Source: JBDIAR01 sp039812545 (GTDB lineage: Bacteria > Actinomycetota > Actinomycetes > Actinomycetales > Dermatophilaceae). Taken from it: a stretch of 27,673 nucleotides of DNA. A model generated the notes under the pieces. That model did not search any database. It was not told where the DNA came from and saw only the letters and a list, made by a program, of their open reading frames with translations. Position numbers and translations under genes: made by a program. The stretch covers positions 1-27,673 of the forward strand of contig JBDIAR010000019.1 of the NCBI GenBank assembly GCA_039812545.1. Direction: 5' to 3'. Below, in pieces: positions 7,195-15,073 of the stretch; positions within the stretch are counted from its first letter, which is position 1, and each line of letters opens with the position of its first letter.

Positions 7195-8106
7195 TCAGGT
7201 CTGCAGGAAGCGTCCCAGGTGTTCGGCGACCGAGTCCGGGTGTTCCCAGTGCGGCCAGTGTCCGCAGCGGTCCAGTTCGACCAGGTCGGCGTGCGGGAGG
7301 TGCTCGGCCAGATAGCGCCCGTATGCCGGTGGCAGCACGAGGTCGTCGCGGCCGTGCACGACCAGCACGGGGTGTTCGATCCTCGCGAGGGCGTCGCCGT
7401 CGTAGGCCATCGGTTCGCCGTCGCGGGCGAAGGTGGACTCGTGGGCCGCCCGGACGGCCGGGTCCGCGGCGCTCGCCATCCGTCGGGCGACGACGTCGTC
7501 CAGGTCGACGCGGCCGGTCTGGCCGTGGGTCGGGTACGTCGCGGCGGGGTCGGCGACGGTGTCGACCAGCCAGGCGCGCATCGCCTCGGCGGTGCCGTCG
7601 GCATACCAGGTGATCATCGGTTTGAGCAGTGGGCCGGTGCGCAGCGGTACGCCGCCGCCGGCGACCAGGACGGCCCGGCGCACCCGGGTCGGGTGGTCGG
7701 CGAGCAGCGCCAGCGCGGACAGTCCGCCGAGCGAGTGGCCGACGACGTCGACGACGGGCACGTCGAGGACGTCGAGCAGGTCGACCAGGGCGGCGATCCG
7801 GGCGCCGGTGATGGCGGCCAGGCCGTGGGGCATCGGTTCGGGCAGCGTCGAGCCGCCGAACCCGGCCAGGTCGGGGGCCAGGTGCCGACGCCCCGGCAGC
7901 GCCGGCACGATGTTCCCCCAGGTCGTCGCGCCGTCGTTGCCGGCACCGGCGCCGTGTAGCCACAGCACCGGCGGCCCCTCGCCGGCCCTCGGGTCCGCTT
8001 CCCTCGGGCCCCCTTCCCTCGGGTCCCCGACCTCGTGCAGCCGGACGGTCAGGGCACCGATCGGGACGTCGCGAGTGGTGGCGTCGGGCGCGGATTCAGC
8101 GGTCAC
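7195..8106 (-). CDS. Alpha/beta-fold hydrolase
   Basis: A 303-residue alpha/beta hydrolase with all catalytic marks: the oxyanion-side LWLHGAGAG near residue 42, the nucleophile elbow GHSLGG, the acid in HGRDDLVLP, and the catalytic His in DRCGHWPHWEHP near the end. Overall pattern is close to meta-cleavage-product hydrolases and epoxide-hydrolase-like esterases, but substrate cannot be assigned. GTG 8106 is taken as the start: TACGCT ends 7 nt upstream, suggesting a leaderless message. An N-terminal stretch rich in Pro, Arg, Glu and Gly is coded by a 17-bp tandem repeat (about 7985-8030), probably slippage-derived. It diverges from the oxidoreductase gene across 42 bp. Confidence 0.85.
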   Translation of the reverse strand: MTAESAPDATTRDVPIGALTVRLHEVGDPREGGPREADPRAGEGPPVLWLHGAGAGNDGATTWGNIVPALPGRRHLAPDLAGFGGSTLPEPMPHGLAAITGARIAALVDLLDVLDVPVVDVVGHSLGGLSALALLADHPTRVRRAVLVAGGGVPLRTGPLLKPMITWYADGTAEAMRAWLVDTVADPAATYPTHGQTGRVDLDDVVARRMASAADPAVRAAHESTFARDGEPMAYDGDALARIEHPVLVVHGRDDLVLPPAYGRYLAEHLPHADLVELDRCGHWPHWEHPDSVAEHLGRFLQT

Positions 8107-8148
8107 CTTCCCGAGCGTAGGGCCTGCCGGTGTGGTTGGCTCGGGTAC

Positions 8149-9204
8149 ATGACGACCGACGCCACCGGCATACCGGACCTCACGAGCAGGCAATGGGAGC
8201 TGGTTCGTCGACCGGCCGGCGAACCGGTCGCCGACGATGTCGCGCTCCGCGAGGTGACCCTGACCGCGCCGGCGGCGGGCGAGGTGCTGATCCGCAACAC
8301 CTACTTCTCCGTCGACCCCTACATGCGCGGCCGGATGAACGACGGCAAGAGCTATGTGCCGCCGTTCGCGCTCGACGCCCCGATGACCGGCGGGGCGGTC
8401 GGGGTGGTCGCGGCGGTGGGTCCCGGACCGGAGCCGGTGGACGAGGCGGGCCGGGGGCTGCGGGTGGGCGATTCGGTGCTGCACGACGCCGGTTGGCGGA
8501 CCGCGGCGGTGCTGCCGGGTGCGGCGACGCGGGTCCTCGACGTCTCGCAGCTGCCCGCCCAGACCTATCTCGGCGTGCTCGGGATGCCGGGGCTCACCGC
8601 ATACGCCGGCCTGGTCCGGATCGCCGAATTCCAGCCGGGCGACCGGGTACTCGTGTCGGCGGCCGGCGGGGCGGTCGGTTCGCTGGTCGGCCAGATCGCC
8701 CGGCTCAAGGGCGCCGCGCTCGTCGTGGGCAGCGCCGGGAGCGCCGAGAAGGTCGACTGGCTGACGCGGGAGGCGGGGTTCGACGCGGCGTTCGACTACA
8801 AGAGCGTGCCCTTCCCGATGGGGGTCAAGCGCAACCTGCCCGAGGGCATCGACGTGTACTTCGACAATGTCGGCGGCGAACAGCTTCAGGTGGCGCTGTC
8901 GAATATGCGCAACTTCGGGCGGATCGCGGTGTGCGGCATGATCTCCGGGTACAACGCGACCGCCGCCTCGCCGGGGCCGCGCAATCTCGCGCTGCTCATC
9001 GTGCGGCGCCTGACGATGCGCGGGTTCATCGTGTACGACCAGCAGGATCTGCGGGAGCGGTTCGAGGCCGAGGTCGGGGCATGGGTCGCGCAGGGCAAGA
9101 TCGCGTGGCGCGAGACGGTGGTCGAGGGGATCGACGGCGGGTTCGAGGCGTTCACCGCGATGATGGCCGGCGGCAACACCGGCAAGATGCTCGTCAAGAT
9201 CTGA
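8149..9204 (+). CDS. NADP-dependent oxidoreductase, MDR family (CurA/PTGR-like)
   Basis: A 351-residue zinc-independent medium-chain reductase of the leukotriene B4 dehydrogenase / prostaglandin reductase / curcumin reductase group, which reduces the C=C bond of alpha,beta-unsaturated carbonyl compounds with NADPH. Marks: NTYFSVDPYMRGRM near residue 50, LGMPGLTAYAGL in the middle, the nucleotide-binding AAGGAVGSLVGQIA, DVYFDNVGGEQL and GNTGKMLVKI at the C terminus, all typical of the group. It shares a short divergent promoter region with the alpha/beta hydrolase. The last 11 nt overlap the convergent phosphatase gene. Its start region holds one GGCATAC word using the codon ATA. Confidence 0.9.
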   Translation: MTTDATGIPDLTSRQWELVRRPAGEPVADDVALREVTLTAPAAGEVLIRNTYFSVDPYMRGRMNDGKSYVPPFALDAPMTGGAVGVVAAVGPGPEPVDEAGRGLRVGDSVLHDAGWRTAAVLPGAATRVLDVSQLPAQTYLGVLGMPGLTAYAGLVRIAEFQPGDRVLVSAAGGAVGSLVGQIARLKGAALVVGSAGSAEKVDWLTREAGFDAAFDYKSVPFPMGVKRNLPEGIDVYFDNVGGEQLQVALSNMRNFGRIAVCGMISGYNATAASPGPRNLALLIVRRLTMRGFIVYDQQDLRERFEAEVGAWVAQGKIAWRETVVEGIDGGFEAFTAMMAGGNTGKMLVKI

Positions 9205-9793
9205 CGGGCTCGATGGTGAGGTCGCCCCACCGCAGCGCCCGCCAGCCGGCCGCCGGGCCGCCCTCGACGACGATCACCGTGCCATTGACCATCGGCGCGG
9301 CGGCCAGGTCGGCGTCGGTGACGTTCGGGCACCGGGCGTGCACCCAGGCCCGCAGCGCCGCCCCGTGGGCGACCACCGCCGCACAGTCGTACCGGGCCGC
9401 GAGCGCGATCCCCTCGTCGAAGCGGCGATAGAACCCGACCCCACTGTCGCCGCCGGGAATGGCATACCAGGGATCCGTGCGCCAGCGCAGGATGGCCTCG
9501 ACGTACGGCATCCAGTCGGCGCTCAGCTCGTGGTCGCCGGCCTGGATCTCGCGCAACTGCGGCAGGGCGGTCGGGGTGAGGTGGCGTGCGGCGGCCAGGG
9601 GTTCGGCGGTCTGGCGGGCCCGGGTCAGGTCGGAGGTGTAGATCGCCTCGATGGGTTCATCCGCGAGGGTCGCGACCAGGGCCTGCGCCTGCTCGTGTCC
9701 GGTCGGCGTCAAGGCGGCGCCCGGGTATGCCGTGTCGAGCAGCCGTCCGACGTTGTGCTCGGTCTCGCCGTGCCGGATGAGCAACAGTCGCAT
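9194..9793 (-). CDS. Histidine phosphatase family protein
   Basis: A 199-residue member of the phosphoglycerate-mutase-like branch 1 histidine phosphatases. The N-terminal LLLIRHGETEHN carries the phospho-accepting His; YTSDLTRARQTAEPLA is the second arginine motif; the second catalytic His is in VVAHGAALRAW. Length fits small phosphatases of the GpmB/CobC kind; the substrate is open. It ends within the convergent oxidoreductase gene (11-nt overlap) and begins 18 nt after the cca gene's stop, so it may be read as the last gene of the vapBC-cca-phosphatase strand. Confidence 0.88.
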   Translation of the reverse strand: MRLLLIRHGETEHNVGRLLDTAYPGAALTPTGHEQAQALVATLADEPIEAIYTSDLTRARQTAEPLAAARHLTPTALPQLREIQAGDHELSADWMPYVEAILRWRTDPWYAIPGGDSGVGFYRRFDEGIALAARYDCAAVVAHGAALRAWVHARCPNVTDADLAAAPMVNGTVIVVEGGPAAGWRALRWGDLTIEPVRS

Positions 9794-9811
9794 GAGGGCA
9801 GGCTATCGGGG

Positions 9812-11377
9812 CTACCGGGGGGCGCTGTCGGGGTTGTCCGGTGCCGCGGCGTTCCACCAGTCGAGCAGCCTCCGGGTGGCGGCTTCGGTGCCGATCGGGC
9901 CCTCGTCCAGGCGGACGCCGAGCAGGAACCGGTAGGCGCGCCCGACATCGGGACCCGGGGGTATGCCGAGGACCGCGCCGATCTGGTTGCCGTCCAGTTC
10001 GGGGCGCACCGCGGCGAGTTCCTCGGCGGCGGACAGCTCGGCGATCCGGCGTTCGAGGTCGTCGTAGGCGAAGGCCAGCCGCTGGGCCTTGCGGGCGTTG
10101 CGGGTCGTGCAGTCCGACCGGGTGAGCAGGTGCAGCCGGGGCAGCAGATCCGCCGCGTCGGTGACGTAGCGGCGGACCGCGGAATCGGTCCACTGCCCCT
10201 CGCCGTAGCCGTGGAACCGCAGGTGGAGTTCGACCAGGCGCGAGACGGCCTTGACGGTGTCCTTGTCGAACCGCATCGCCTTGAGCCGCTTGGCGACCAA
10301 CCGGGCGCCGACGAGTTCGTGGTGGTGGAAACTCACCCCGCCGCCGGGTTCGAATCGGCGGGTGGCCGGTTTGCCGATGTCGTGCAGCAGGGCGGCCAAC
10401 CGGAGCACGAGGTCGGGGCCGGGGACGCCGTCTGGTTCGGCGTCGGGAACGCCGTCGGGTTCGGCGTCCCGTTCGGCGTTCGGGGTCCCCTCCAGGGCGA
10501 TCGCCTGATCGAGGACGGTCAGCGAGTGCTCGTACACATCCTTGTGGCGGTGGTGTTCGTCGACCTCGAGTTTCAAGGCGGGAAGTTCGGGCAGGAAGAT
10601 CTCGGCGAGGCCGGTGTCCACGAGCAACGCCACGCCGGCTCGCGGGCCGCGGGCCGGCGTGATGCCGGCGGGGGTGGGGCCGGCCGGCCCGGGTCCGGCC
10701 GGGGCGCAGAGCAGCTTGACGAACTCGTCCCGGATCCGCTCGGCCGAGACCATCCGCAACGTCTCGGCGCGTTCGATCATGGCGGCATACACCTCGGCGG
10801 AGACGCTGAAGCCGAGTTGGGCGGCGAACCTGGCCGCCCGCATCATCCGCAGCGGGTCGTCGGCGAAGGACTCGACGGCCGGAGCCGGGGTGCGCAGCCG
10901 GCCGCGGGCCAGGTCGGCGATGCCGCCGTGTTCGTCGACGAAGTCCAGACCGGGCAGCCGGATCGCCATCGCGTTGACCGTGAAGTCGCGGCGCACGAGG
11001 TCCCCGGCGAGGGTGTCGCCGAAGAGCACGTCGGGTTTGCGGGACGCCCGGTCGTAGGTGTCGGCGCGGTACGTCGTGATCTCGATCGTATGCGGGCCCT
11101 TGCGCAGGCCGATCGTCCCGAACTCCCGGCCGATGTCCCAATGCGCGTCCGCCCAGCCGTGGACGATCGCCTCGATCTGGTCCGGCCGGGCGCTCGTGGT
11201 GAAGTCGAGGTCGGGCGGGGTTCGACCGAGGAAGGCATCCCGGACGGGGCCGCCGACGAGGGCGAGTTCGTGACCGGCGTCCGCGAAGCGGGTGCCGAGG
11301 GTACGCAGCAAGGGCAGCACCGGCGCCAGGGCGGCGACGGCCTGCTCGTACATCCGCTGCGGGAGGTCGCCGGGCAC
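9812..11377 (-). CDS. cca: CCA tRNA nucleotidyltransferase (PcnA/Cca, with HD domain)
   Basis: Adds or repairs the 3' CCA of tRNAs. The 521-residue class II enzyme shows LVGGPVRDAFLGR at residues 40-52 with catalytic DLD (56-58), the RRDFTVNAMAIRLPG motif, DPLRMMRAARFAAQLGF, and a C-terminal HD phosphohydrolase domain (LLHDIGKPATRRF, later SFHHHELVGA). Two low-complexity insertions stand out: a Gly/Pro/Ala segment around residue 230 and a DAEPDGVP doublet around residue 300 just before the HD motif. GTG 11377 is used as start with TAGGCT about 8 nt upstream; ATG 11353 is an alternative that also lacks a Shine-Dalgarno site. In relatives this gene diverges from the Nudix gene; here vapBC intervenes. 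Confidence 0.94.
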   Translation of the reverse strand: MPGDLPQRMYEQAVAALAPVLPLLRTLGTRFADAGHELALVGGPVRDAFLGRTPPDLDFTTSARPDQIEAIVHGWADAHWDIGREFGTIGLRKGPHTIEITTYRADTYDRASRKPDVLFGDTLAGDLVRRDFTVNAMAIRLPGLDFVDEHGGIADLARGRLRTPAPAVESFADDPLRMMRAARFAAQLGFSVSAEVYAAMIERAETLRMVSAERIRDEFVKLLCAPAGPGPAGPTPAGITPARGPRAGVALLVDTGLAEIFLPELPALKLEVDEHHRHKDVYEHSLTVLDQAIALEGTPNAERDAEPDGVPDAEPDGVPGPDLVLRLAALLHDIGKPATRRFEPGGGVSFHHHELVGARLVAKRLKAMRFDKDTVKAVSRLVELHLRFHGYGEGQWTDSAVRRYVTDAADLLPRLHLLTRSDCTTRNARKAQRLAFAYDDLERRIAELSAAEELAAVRPELDGNQIGAVLGIPPGPDVGRAYRFLLGVRLDEGPIGTEAATRRLLDWWNAAAPDNPDSAPR

Positions 11378-11396
11378 GGCATCGAAGCCTAGTGGC

Positions 11397-11837
11397 TCAG
11401 GCGGGGATCACCACGACGTGCCGACCGTCCTGCGGCGCCAACCATCGGGGCAGCCCGGCGTCGAACGTCGCCAGGGCCGCCGAATGCCGCGCCGCCAGAT
11501 TCACGAGCCAGAGGTCGGTCACCTGCTGGTGGCCCATGAGCACGTCGGTCTGGACCACGGGGTGCGCGAGCGAGGAGTCGTCGGGCAGGTGGCGCCACCG
11601 GGGATCGCCCCGCAGCGCCGCAAGCATCCCGAGCGCGGTGGTGGGAGCGGCTCGGCTCCCGGTGACCGCAGGGTTGAGCAACAGACGCACCAGGGCGGCC
11701 TCCGTGAGTGGGCAGGTGGCCCATTCGTCGGTGATGCCCGCCAGGAAGGCATGGGCCGCGCGGTGGTGCTGGTGGGTGGTGAGGGCCAACGCCACGAGGG
11801 CGTTCACATCGAACAGCACGAGCCGGTCGTCAGCCAT
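11397..11837 (-). CDS. vapC: VapC-type PIN-domain ribonuclease toxin
   Basis: A 146-residue PIN-domain protein, the toxin half of a type II toxin-antitoxin pair; VapC enzymes cut tRNA or rRNA and stop growth. The acidic metal-binding set is visible: Asp10 (LFDVNALVAL), Glu46 (LTEAALVRLL), Asp108 (TDLWLVNLA) and Asp126 (ATFDAGLP). The order and the NLAARHSAALATFD ending are typical of actinobacterial VapC. Its ATG overlaps the vapB stop by 8 nt, the usual coupled arrangement with the antitoxin first. It sits 19 bp upstream of the cca start and interrupts the gene order normal for relatives, consistent with insertion by horizontal transfer. Confidence 0.92.
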   Translation of the reverse strand: MADDRLVLFDVNALVALALTTHQHHRAAHAFLAGITDEWATCPLTEAALVRLLLNPAVTGSRAAPTTALGMLAALRGDPRWRHLPDDSSLAHPVVQTDVLMGHQQVTDLWLVNLAARHSAALATFDAGLPRWLAPQDGRHVVVIPA

Positions 11838-12078
11838 CGCGGAACTCGGCGACCAATTCGTCGGTCACCACGACATCGTCGTCGCCGACCAGGACCGGGA
11901 AGGGGCTGTAGGCCACGTCGATGACGCTGCCCGCGGCCGCCTCGGGGGGACAGCCCGGGGTTTGGAGTCCGCGCCGGGCCAACTCCGAGATCGCCGCTCC
12001 CAACGTGATGCCACGGGCCCTCGCCAGGGATCGGGCCGCGGCCAGGACGGTGTCGTCGAGATCCACCGTGGTACGCAT
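11830..12078 (-). CDS. vapB: VapB-type ribbon-helix-helix antitoxin
   Basis: An 82-residue antitoxin whose first 45 residues form a ribbon-helix-helix DNA-binding domain: MRTTVDLDDTVL as the strand, then two helices (AAARSLARARG, LGAAISELARRGL). The C-terminal half, rich in Asp and Val, is expected to wrap around the VapC active site. ATG 12078 is preferred: TAGTAT lies 6 nt upstream, so the transcript is probably leaderless; the GTG at 12081 is a weaker choice. It most likely represses its own promoter at the 8-bp repeats just upstream. Confidence 0.9.
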   Translation of the reverse strand: MRTTVDLDDTVLAAARSLARARGITLGAAISELARRGLQTPGCPPEAAAGSVIDVAYSPFPVLVGDDDVVVTDELVAEFRDG

Positions 12079-12084
12079 CACCGC

Positions 12085-12115
12085 ATACTAGCATCAGGAC
12101 ATCAGCACATCAGGA
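12085..12115 (-). promoter_or_regulatory. vapBC promoter (-10 TAGTAT) with three 8-bp iterons
   Basis: ATACTA at 12085-12090 reads TAGTAT on the minus strand, 6 nt before the vapB ATG. Immediately upstream, CATCAGGA, CATCAGCA and CATCAGGA stand head to tail at 12092, 12100 and 12108 with an exact 8-bp period, covering the spacer and -35 area. Ribbon-helix-helix repressors bind such short direct repeats, so this is the likely autoregulatory operator. Confidence 0.6.
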
Positions 12116-12190
12116 TGCGAGGCTCGCACCGCGGCTCACGATGCGAGGCTCGCACCGCGGCTTCGCCGGCCAGTGCTCGTCAGTGCTCGT
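12114..12190. repeat. Tandem repeats between vapB and the Nudix gene
   Basis: A 23-bp sequence at 12114-12136 recurs exactly at 12140-12162 (period 26); each copy contains the palindrome GCGAG-G-CTCGC. A 10-bp unit CAGTGCTCGT is then doubled at 12171-12190. No coding potential is seen. These repeats mark the junction where vapBC entered an otherwise conserved gene order. The short inverted repeats could also end transcription. Confidence 0.6.
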
Positions 12191-12273
12191 CGCCTTCCCA
12201 CCTCCTCCGTCGACGTGGCCTCGGACACGCACCGGGATTGTCGACCTGAGTGTCCTCGGCTCGATACGCCGTT

Positions 12274-12279
12274 TACATT
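12274..12279 (+). promoter_or_regulatory. -10 element (TACATT) for the Nudix gene
   Basis: TACATT ends exactly 6 nt before ATG 12286, the spacing that makes the A of the ATG the first transcribed base. No Shine-Dalgarno site precedes this ATG, supporting a leaderless message. A -35 match is not obvious. Confidence 0.5.
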
Positions 12280-12285
12280 GGATCA

Positions 12286-12768
12286 ATGAGCACCCAGACC
12301 ACACCCTCGGCATACGGCAGGAGACTGCCGTCTGTCGAGGAGCGGTCGGCGGGCGGGGTGGTCATCGACGTGTACGAGGGGACCGCGCGGGTCGCGGTGA
12401 TCGCCCGCCGCAATCGGGCCGGCCGCGTCGAGTGGTGCCTGCCCAAGGGGCACATCGAACCCGGCGAGACCCTGGCCGAGACCGCGGCCCGCGAGGTCGC
12501 CGAGGAGACCGGGATCTCCGGACGGGTGCTCGCCGAACTCGGGACGATCGACTACTGGTTCGCGACGTCGGACCGGCGGGTGCACAAGTACGTCCACCAC
12601 TACCTGCTCGAAGCCACCGGCGGGGAGCTCACGATCGACAACGACCCGGACCAGGAGGCCATCGACGTGCGCTGGTTCCGGCTCGACCAGGTCCACGAAC
12701 ACCTGACCTTCCCCAACGAACGGCGGATCGCGCAGACCGCCTGGAAGCGACTGGCAGGCACCGAGTGA
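12286..12768 (+). CDS. Nudix hydrolase (MutT4 position)
   Basis: A 160-residue Nudix hydrolase. The complete Nudix box GX5EX7REUXEEXGU is present at residues 55-77 (GHIEPGE, REVAEETGI). It sits where mutT4 (Rv3908) lies in Mycobacterium, next to the DUF6049-type gene, and is probably its orthologue; a nucleotide-pool or dinucleoside-polyphosphate substrate is likely but unproven. ATG 12286 is used as it fits a leaderless start; an in-frame upstream ATG at 12250 has no signal. The stop overlaps the GTG of the next gene by 4 nt, so the two are translationally coupled. Confidence 0.92.
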   Translation: MSTQTTPSAYGRRLPSVEERSAGGVVIDVYEGTARVAVIARRNRAGRVEWCLPKGHIEPGETLAETAAREVAEETGISGRVLAELGTIDYWFATSDRRVHKYVHHYLLEATGGELTIDNDPDQEAIDVRWFRLDQVHEHLTFPNERRIAQTAWKRLAGTE

Positions 12769-15002
12769 TCAGGCGGGCGACCCGGAGGGTGCCGCTGTTC
12801 GCCGTACTCCTCTTGGCGATCGTCATCCTCACGAGTCTGCCGACCGGGTCGACGGCCGCCGCCCAACCGCCCACCCGAGCGCAACCCCCCGCGGCCGAGC
12901 CGGCGGTCCGGCCGGCGACGACCGGCATACCGAGGCTCGACGCGGCTGACGGGACACTTCGGCTGGACTCCATCAATCCCGTCGTCGCCACCCCCACGAG
13001 CGGCCTGACCGTGACCGGCCGGATCGTCGCCCCGCCCGGCACGACGATCACGAACCCGGCCGTACGTCTCGTCCTCGGGCCGACTTCGGGCCCCGTCACC
13101 GAAGCCGCACTGGCCCGCTGGCGGTCGGCCACCGGCCCGGCGCCGGGACGGATCCTGTCGCGGGCGACGGTGACGGGAAGCGCGGTCCCCGGGCGCGACC
13201 TGACGTTCACCCTGGTCGTCGCCCCGGCCGATCTGACCTCCGGCCGGGCGTATGCCGCGTTGCCGATCGCGGTGGAGGTGCGGTACGGGTCGAGCACCGA
13301 GGTGGTGCGGACCTTCGTCATGTGGCAACGGCGCAAGGAGTACGTGCCCATCGAGATCGGGTGGGTCGTCCGGCTGACCACCGATCCCGAACCGACGCTG
13401 TTCATCGGCAGCGCCGCCGACCGCCTGCCGGCCTGGCGCGGGGCCATCGGCCCCGGCTCGCGGATCGACCGGATCCTGGCCGGGACCAAAGACGCCCCGG
13501 TGCCGATCAGCTACCTGCTGGACCCCACGCTGGTTCTGCCGGCCACGGCTTTCGACACCGGGGCGGCGGCAAGGGCCGGCGGCGCGCAACCCCCCGCGCC
13601 CCCAAGCACGACCGGGCCGACGACCACCACCCCGGCCGCGCCGCCACCCGTGGCGGGGACCCTCAGCCCCTCCCAGCTGGCCATCGACGCCCTGCATACC
13701 GACCTGGCCGAGCGCATCCGGGCCCTGCCGGAGATCTGGGCGCTCCCCACCGCAGACGCGGACATCGCGGCGGCCGCCGCCACCGACCCGCCGTCCGCGA
13801 CGATCCAGCGCTACGTCCAGGACGGCGCGGCGCTGGCGCGTGCGCTGGGTCGCGACCGGATCGAGCCGGTCGCCGATCCCGGCGACGAGCGGGTTCCGTC
13901 CGCCGACACGCTGCACCGTTCCTACGGGTCCACCCTGCCCGAGGTCCTGACCGACTCCGCCGCCCTGGAACCGAGCCCCACCGGGTTCACCGCCGGCGCT
14001 CGCGGTCGCACGGCGGACGGCATACCCCTGCTGGTGTCCAGCTCCAAGCTGACTGAACTCGCCGAGTCGGCCGCCACCGGAGTCGTCGGCCGACAGGCCT
14101 TCCTGGCCGAAACCCTCGCCCTGCTCGACGAACGCCCCGGCACACCGCGGACCTTTCTGGTGGCGACGCCACGCGACCTCGACCCGACGGCTGCGGCGCT
14201 GAGCGACCTGCTCGCGGCCACCGCCGCTCTCCCGTGGGTGACGCCGACGAGCATGACCGAGGTGCGCGGCGGCCCGGCCGCGGCCTCGGTTCGGATCACC
14301 GGCCTGACCAGCGCCCCGCCGACCACCCTGACCCGCGCCCGGCTCGCCGGTATCGACCCCGACTGCGCCCAGGCCGTCGAGGTGTCGGTGGTCCTGCGCG
14401 ACGCCCCGGCGTTCGCCCCGGTGCTGTGCGACGACCTGGCCCAGCTCGCCTCGGTGCGGTGGCGCGGTGCACCGCGAGACGCCGACCTGATCGCCGCCGC
14501 GACGACCACGCAGCTGCGCGGCGCCACGCAGGGCATCCGGGTGATTTCTCAGGAGGTCAATTTCTTCGCCGAGGACGGTGTGGTCCAGGTGTACGTCGCC
14601 AACGACCTGGCCCAGGCGGTCGGTGGGCTGCGGCTGCGGGTGGCGCCCGACAATCCCCGGCTGACGGTCACCCAGCCGACTGCGGAGGTCCGGCTCGGTC
14701 CGCGTTCGCGGACCTCCGTCAAGGTCCGGGCTCAGGTCATCGCCGCCGGCGCCGTCAACCTGCGCGCCTGGCTGGTCACCGCGGACGGCACCGTGGTCGG
14801 TCAAAGCGGCGTGGTCAAGGTCCAGGCCTCCCCGCCGGGGCGCTGGCTCTACGCCGCGATCGGTGGCTTCTTCGGCGTCATCCTCGTCCTCGGGGTCGTC
14901 CGGGCGCTGCGCCGGCCGCGTCGCGCCGACCAGATTCGGGTCGCCGACCCGCAGGACACCGGCGTCGCCACCGAGCTTGACCGGCCCGCCCCCCTAGACT
15001 GA
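12765..15002 (+). CDS. DUF6049-type membrane-anchored secreted protein (Rv3909-like)
   Basis: A 745-residue protein with an N-terminal signal (RRVPLFAVLLLAIVILTSL), a long extracytoplasmic part and a C-terminal transmembrane helix around residues 693-716 (AAIGGFFGVILVLGVVRAL) with a short basic tail. Position between the Nudix gene and the pseudokinase/sigM genes identifies it as the counterpart of Rv3909, a family linked by context to cell-envelope growth; the molecular function is unknown. A Thr/Pro-rich linker (residues about 265-300) divides the ectodomain. GTG 12765 overlaps the previous stop (GTGA). Two GGCATAC words inside it force Ile ATA codons (12927 and 14022). Confidence 0.85.
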   Translation: MIRRATRRVPLFAVLLLAIVILTSLPTGSTAAAQPPTRAQPPAAEPAVRPATTGIPRLDAADGTLRLDSINPVVATPTSGLTVTGRIVAPPGTTITNPAVRLVLGPTSGPVTEAALARWRSATGPAPGRILSRATVTGSAVPGRDLTFTLVVAPADLTSGRAYAALPIAVEVRYGSSTEVVRTFVMWQRRKEYVPIEIGWVVRLTTDPEPTLFIGSAADRLPAWRGAIGPGSRIDRILAGTKDAPVPISYLLDPTLVLPATAFDTGAAARAGGAQPPAPPSTTGPTTTTPAAPPPVAGTLSPSQLAIDALHTDLAERIRALPEIWALPTADADIAAAAATDPPSATIQRYVQDGAALARALGRDRIEPVADPGDERVPSADTLHRSYGSTLPEVLTDSAALEPSPTGFTAGARGRTADGIPLLVSSSKLTELAESAATGVVGRQAFLAETLALLDERPGTPRTFLVATPRDLDPTAAALSDLLAATAALPWVTPTSMTEVRGGPAAASVRITGLTSAPPTTLTRARLAGIDPDCAQAVEVSVVLRDAPAFAPVLCDDLAQLASVRWRGAPRDADLIAAATTTQLRGATQGIRVISQEVNFFAEDGVVQVYVANDLAQAVGGLRLRVAPDNPRLTVTQPTAEVRLGPRSRTSVKVRAQVIAAGAVNLRAWLVTADGTVVGQSGVVKVQASPPGRWLYAAIGGFFGVILVLGVVRALRRPRRADQIRVADPQDTGVATELDRPAPLD

Positions 15003-15073
15003 GCCGCAGACGGTATCCACGAGATCACCGTTCGCGACGACGGTTCATCGACACGACATCGAAGGGGAGGATC

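Noticed and set aside
9338..11392. 684-codon plus-strand open frame antisense to the histidine phosphatase and CCA enzyme
   Set aside because: It lies opposite two well-supported genes, its protein is low-complexity (Gly/Val/Arg/Gln-rich) and follows from the high-GC third-position bias.
12092..12190. Possible CRISPR array from the short repeats near vapB
   Set aside because: Units are 8, 10 and 23 bp with no spacer-repeat alternation and no cas genes.
12600..14804. 734-codon minus-strand frame opposite the DUF6049-type gene
   Set aside because: Gly/Arg/Asp-rich shadow without recognisable domains; the plus frame has signal peptide, helix and syntenic context.
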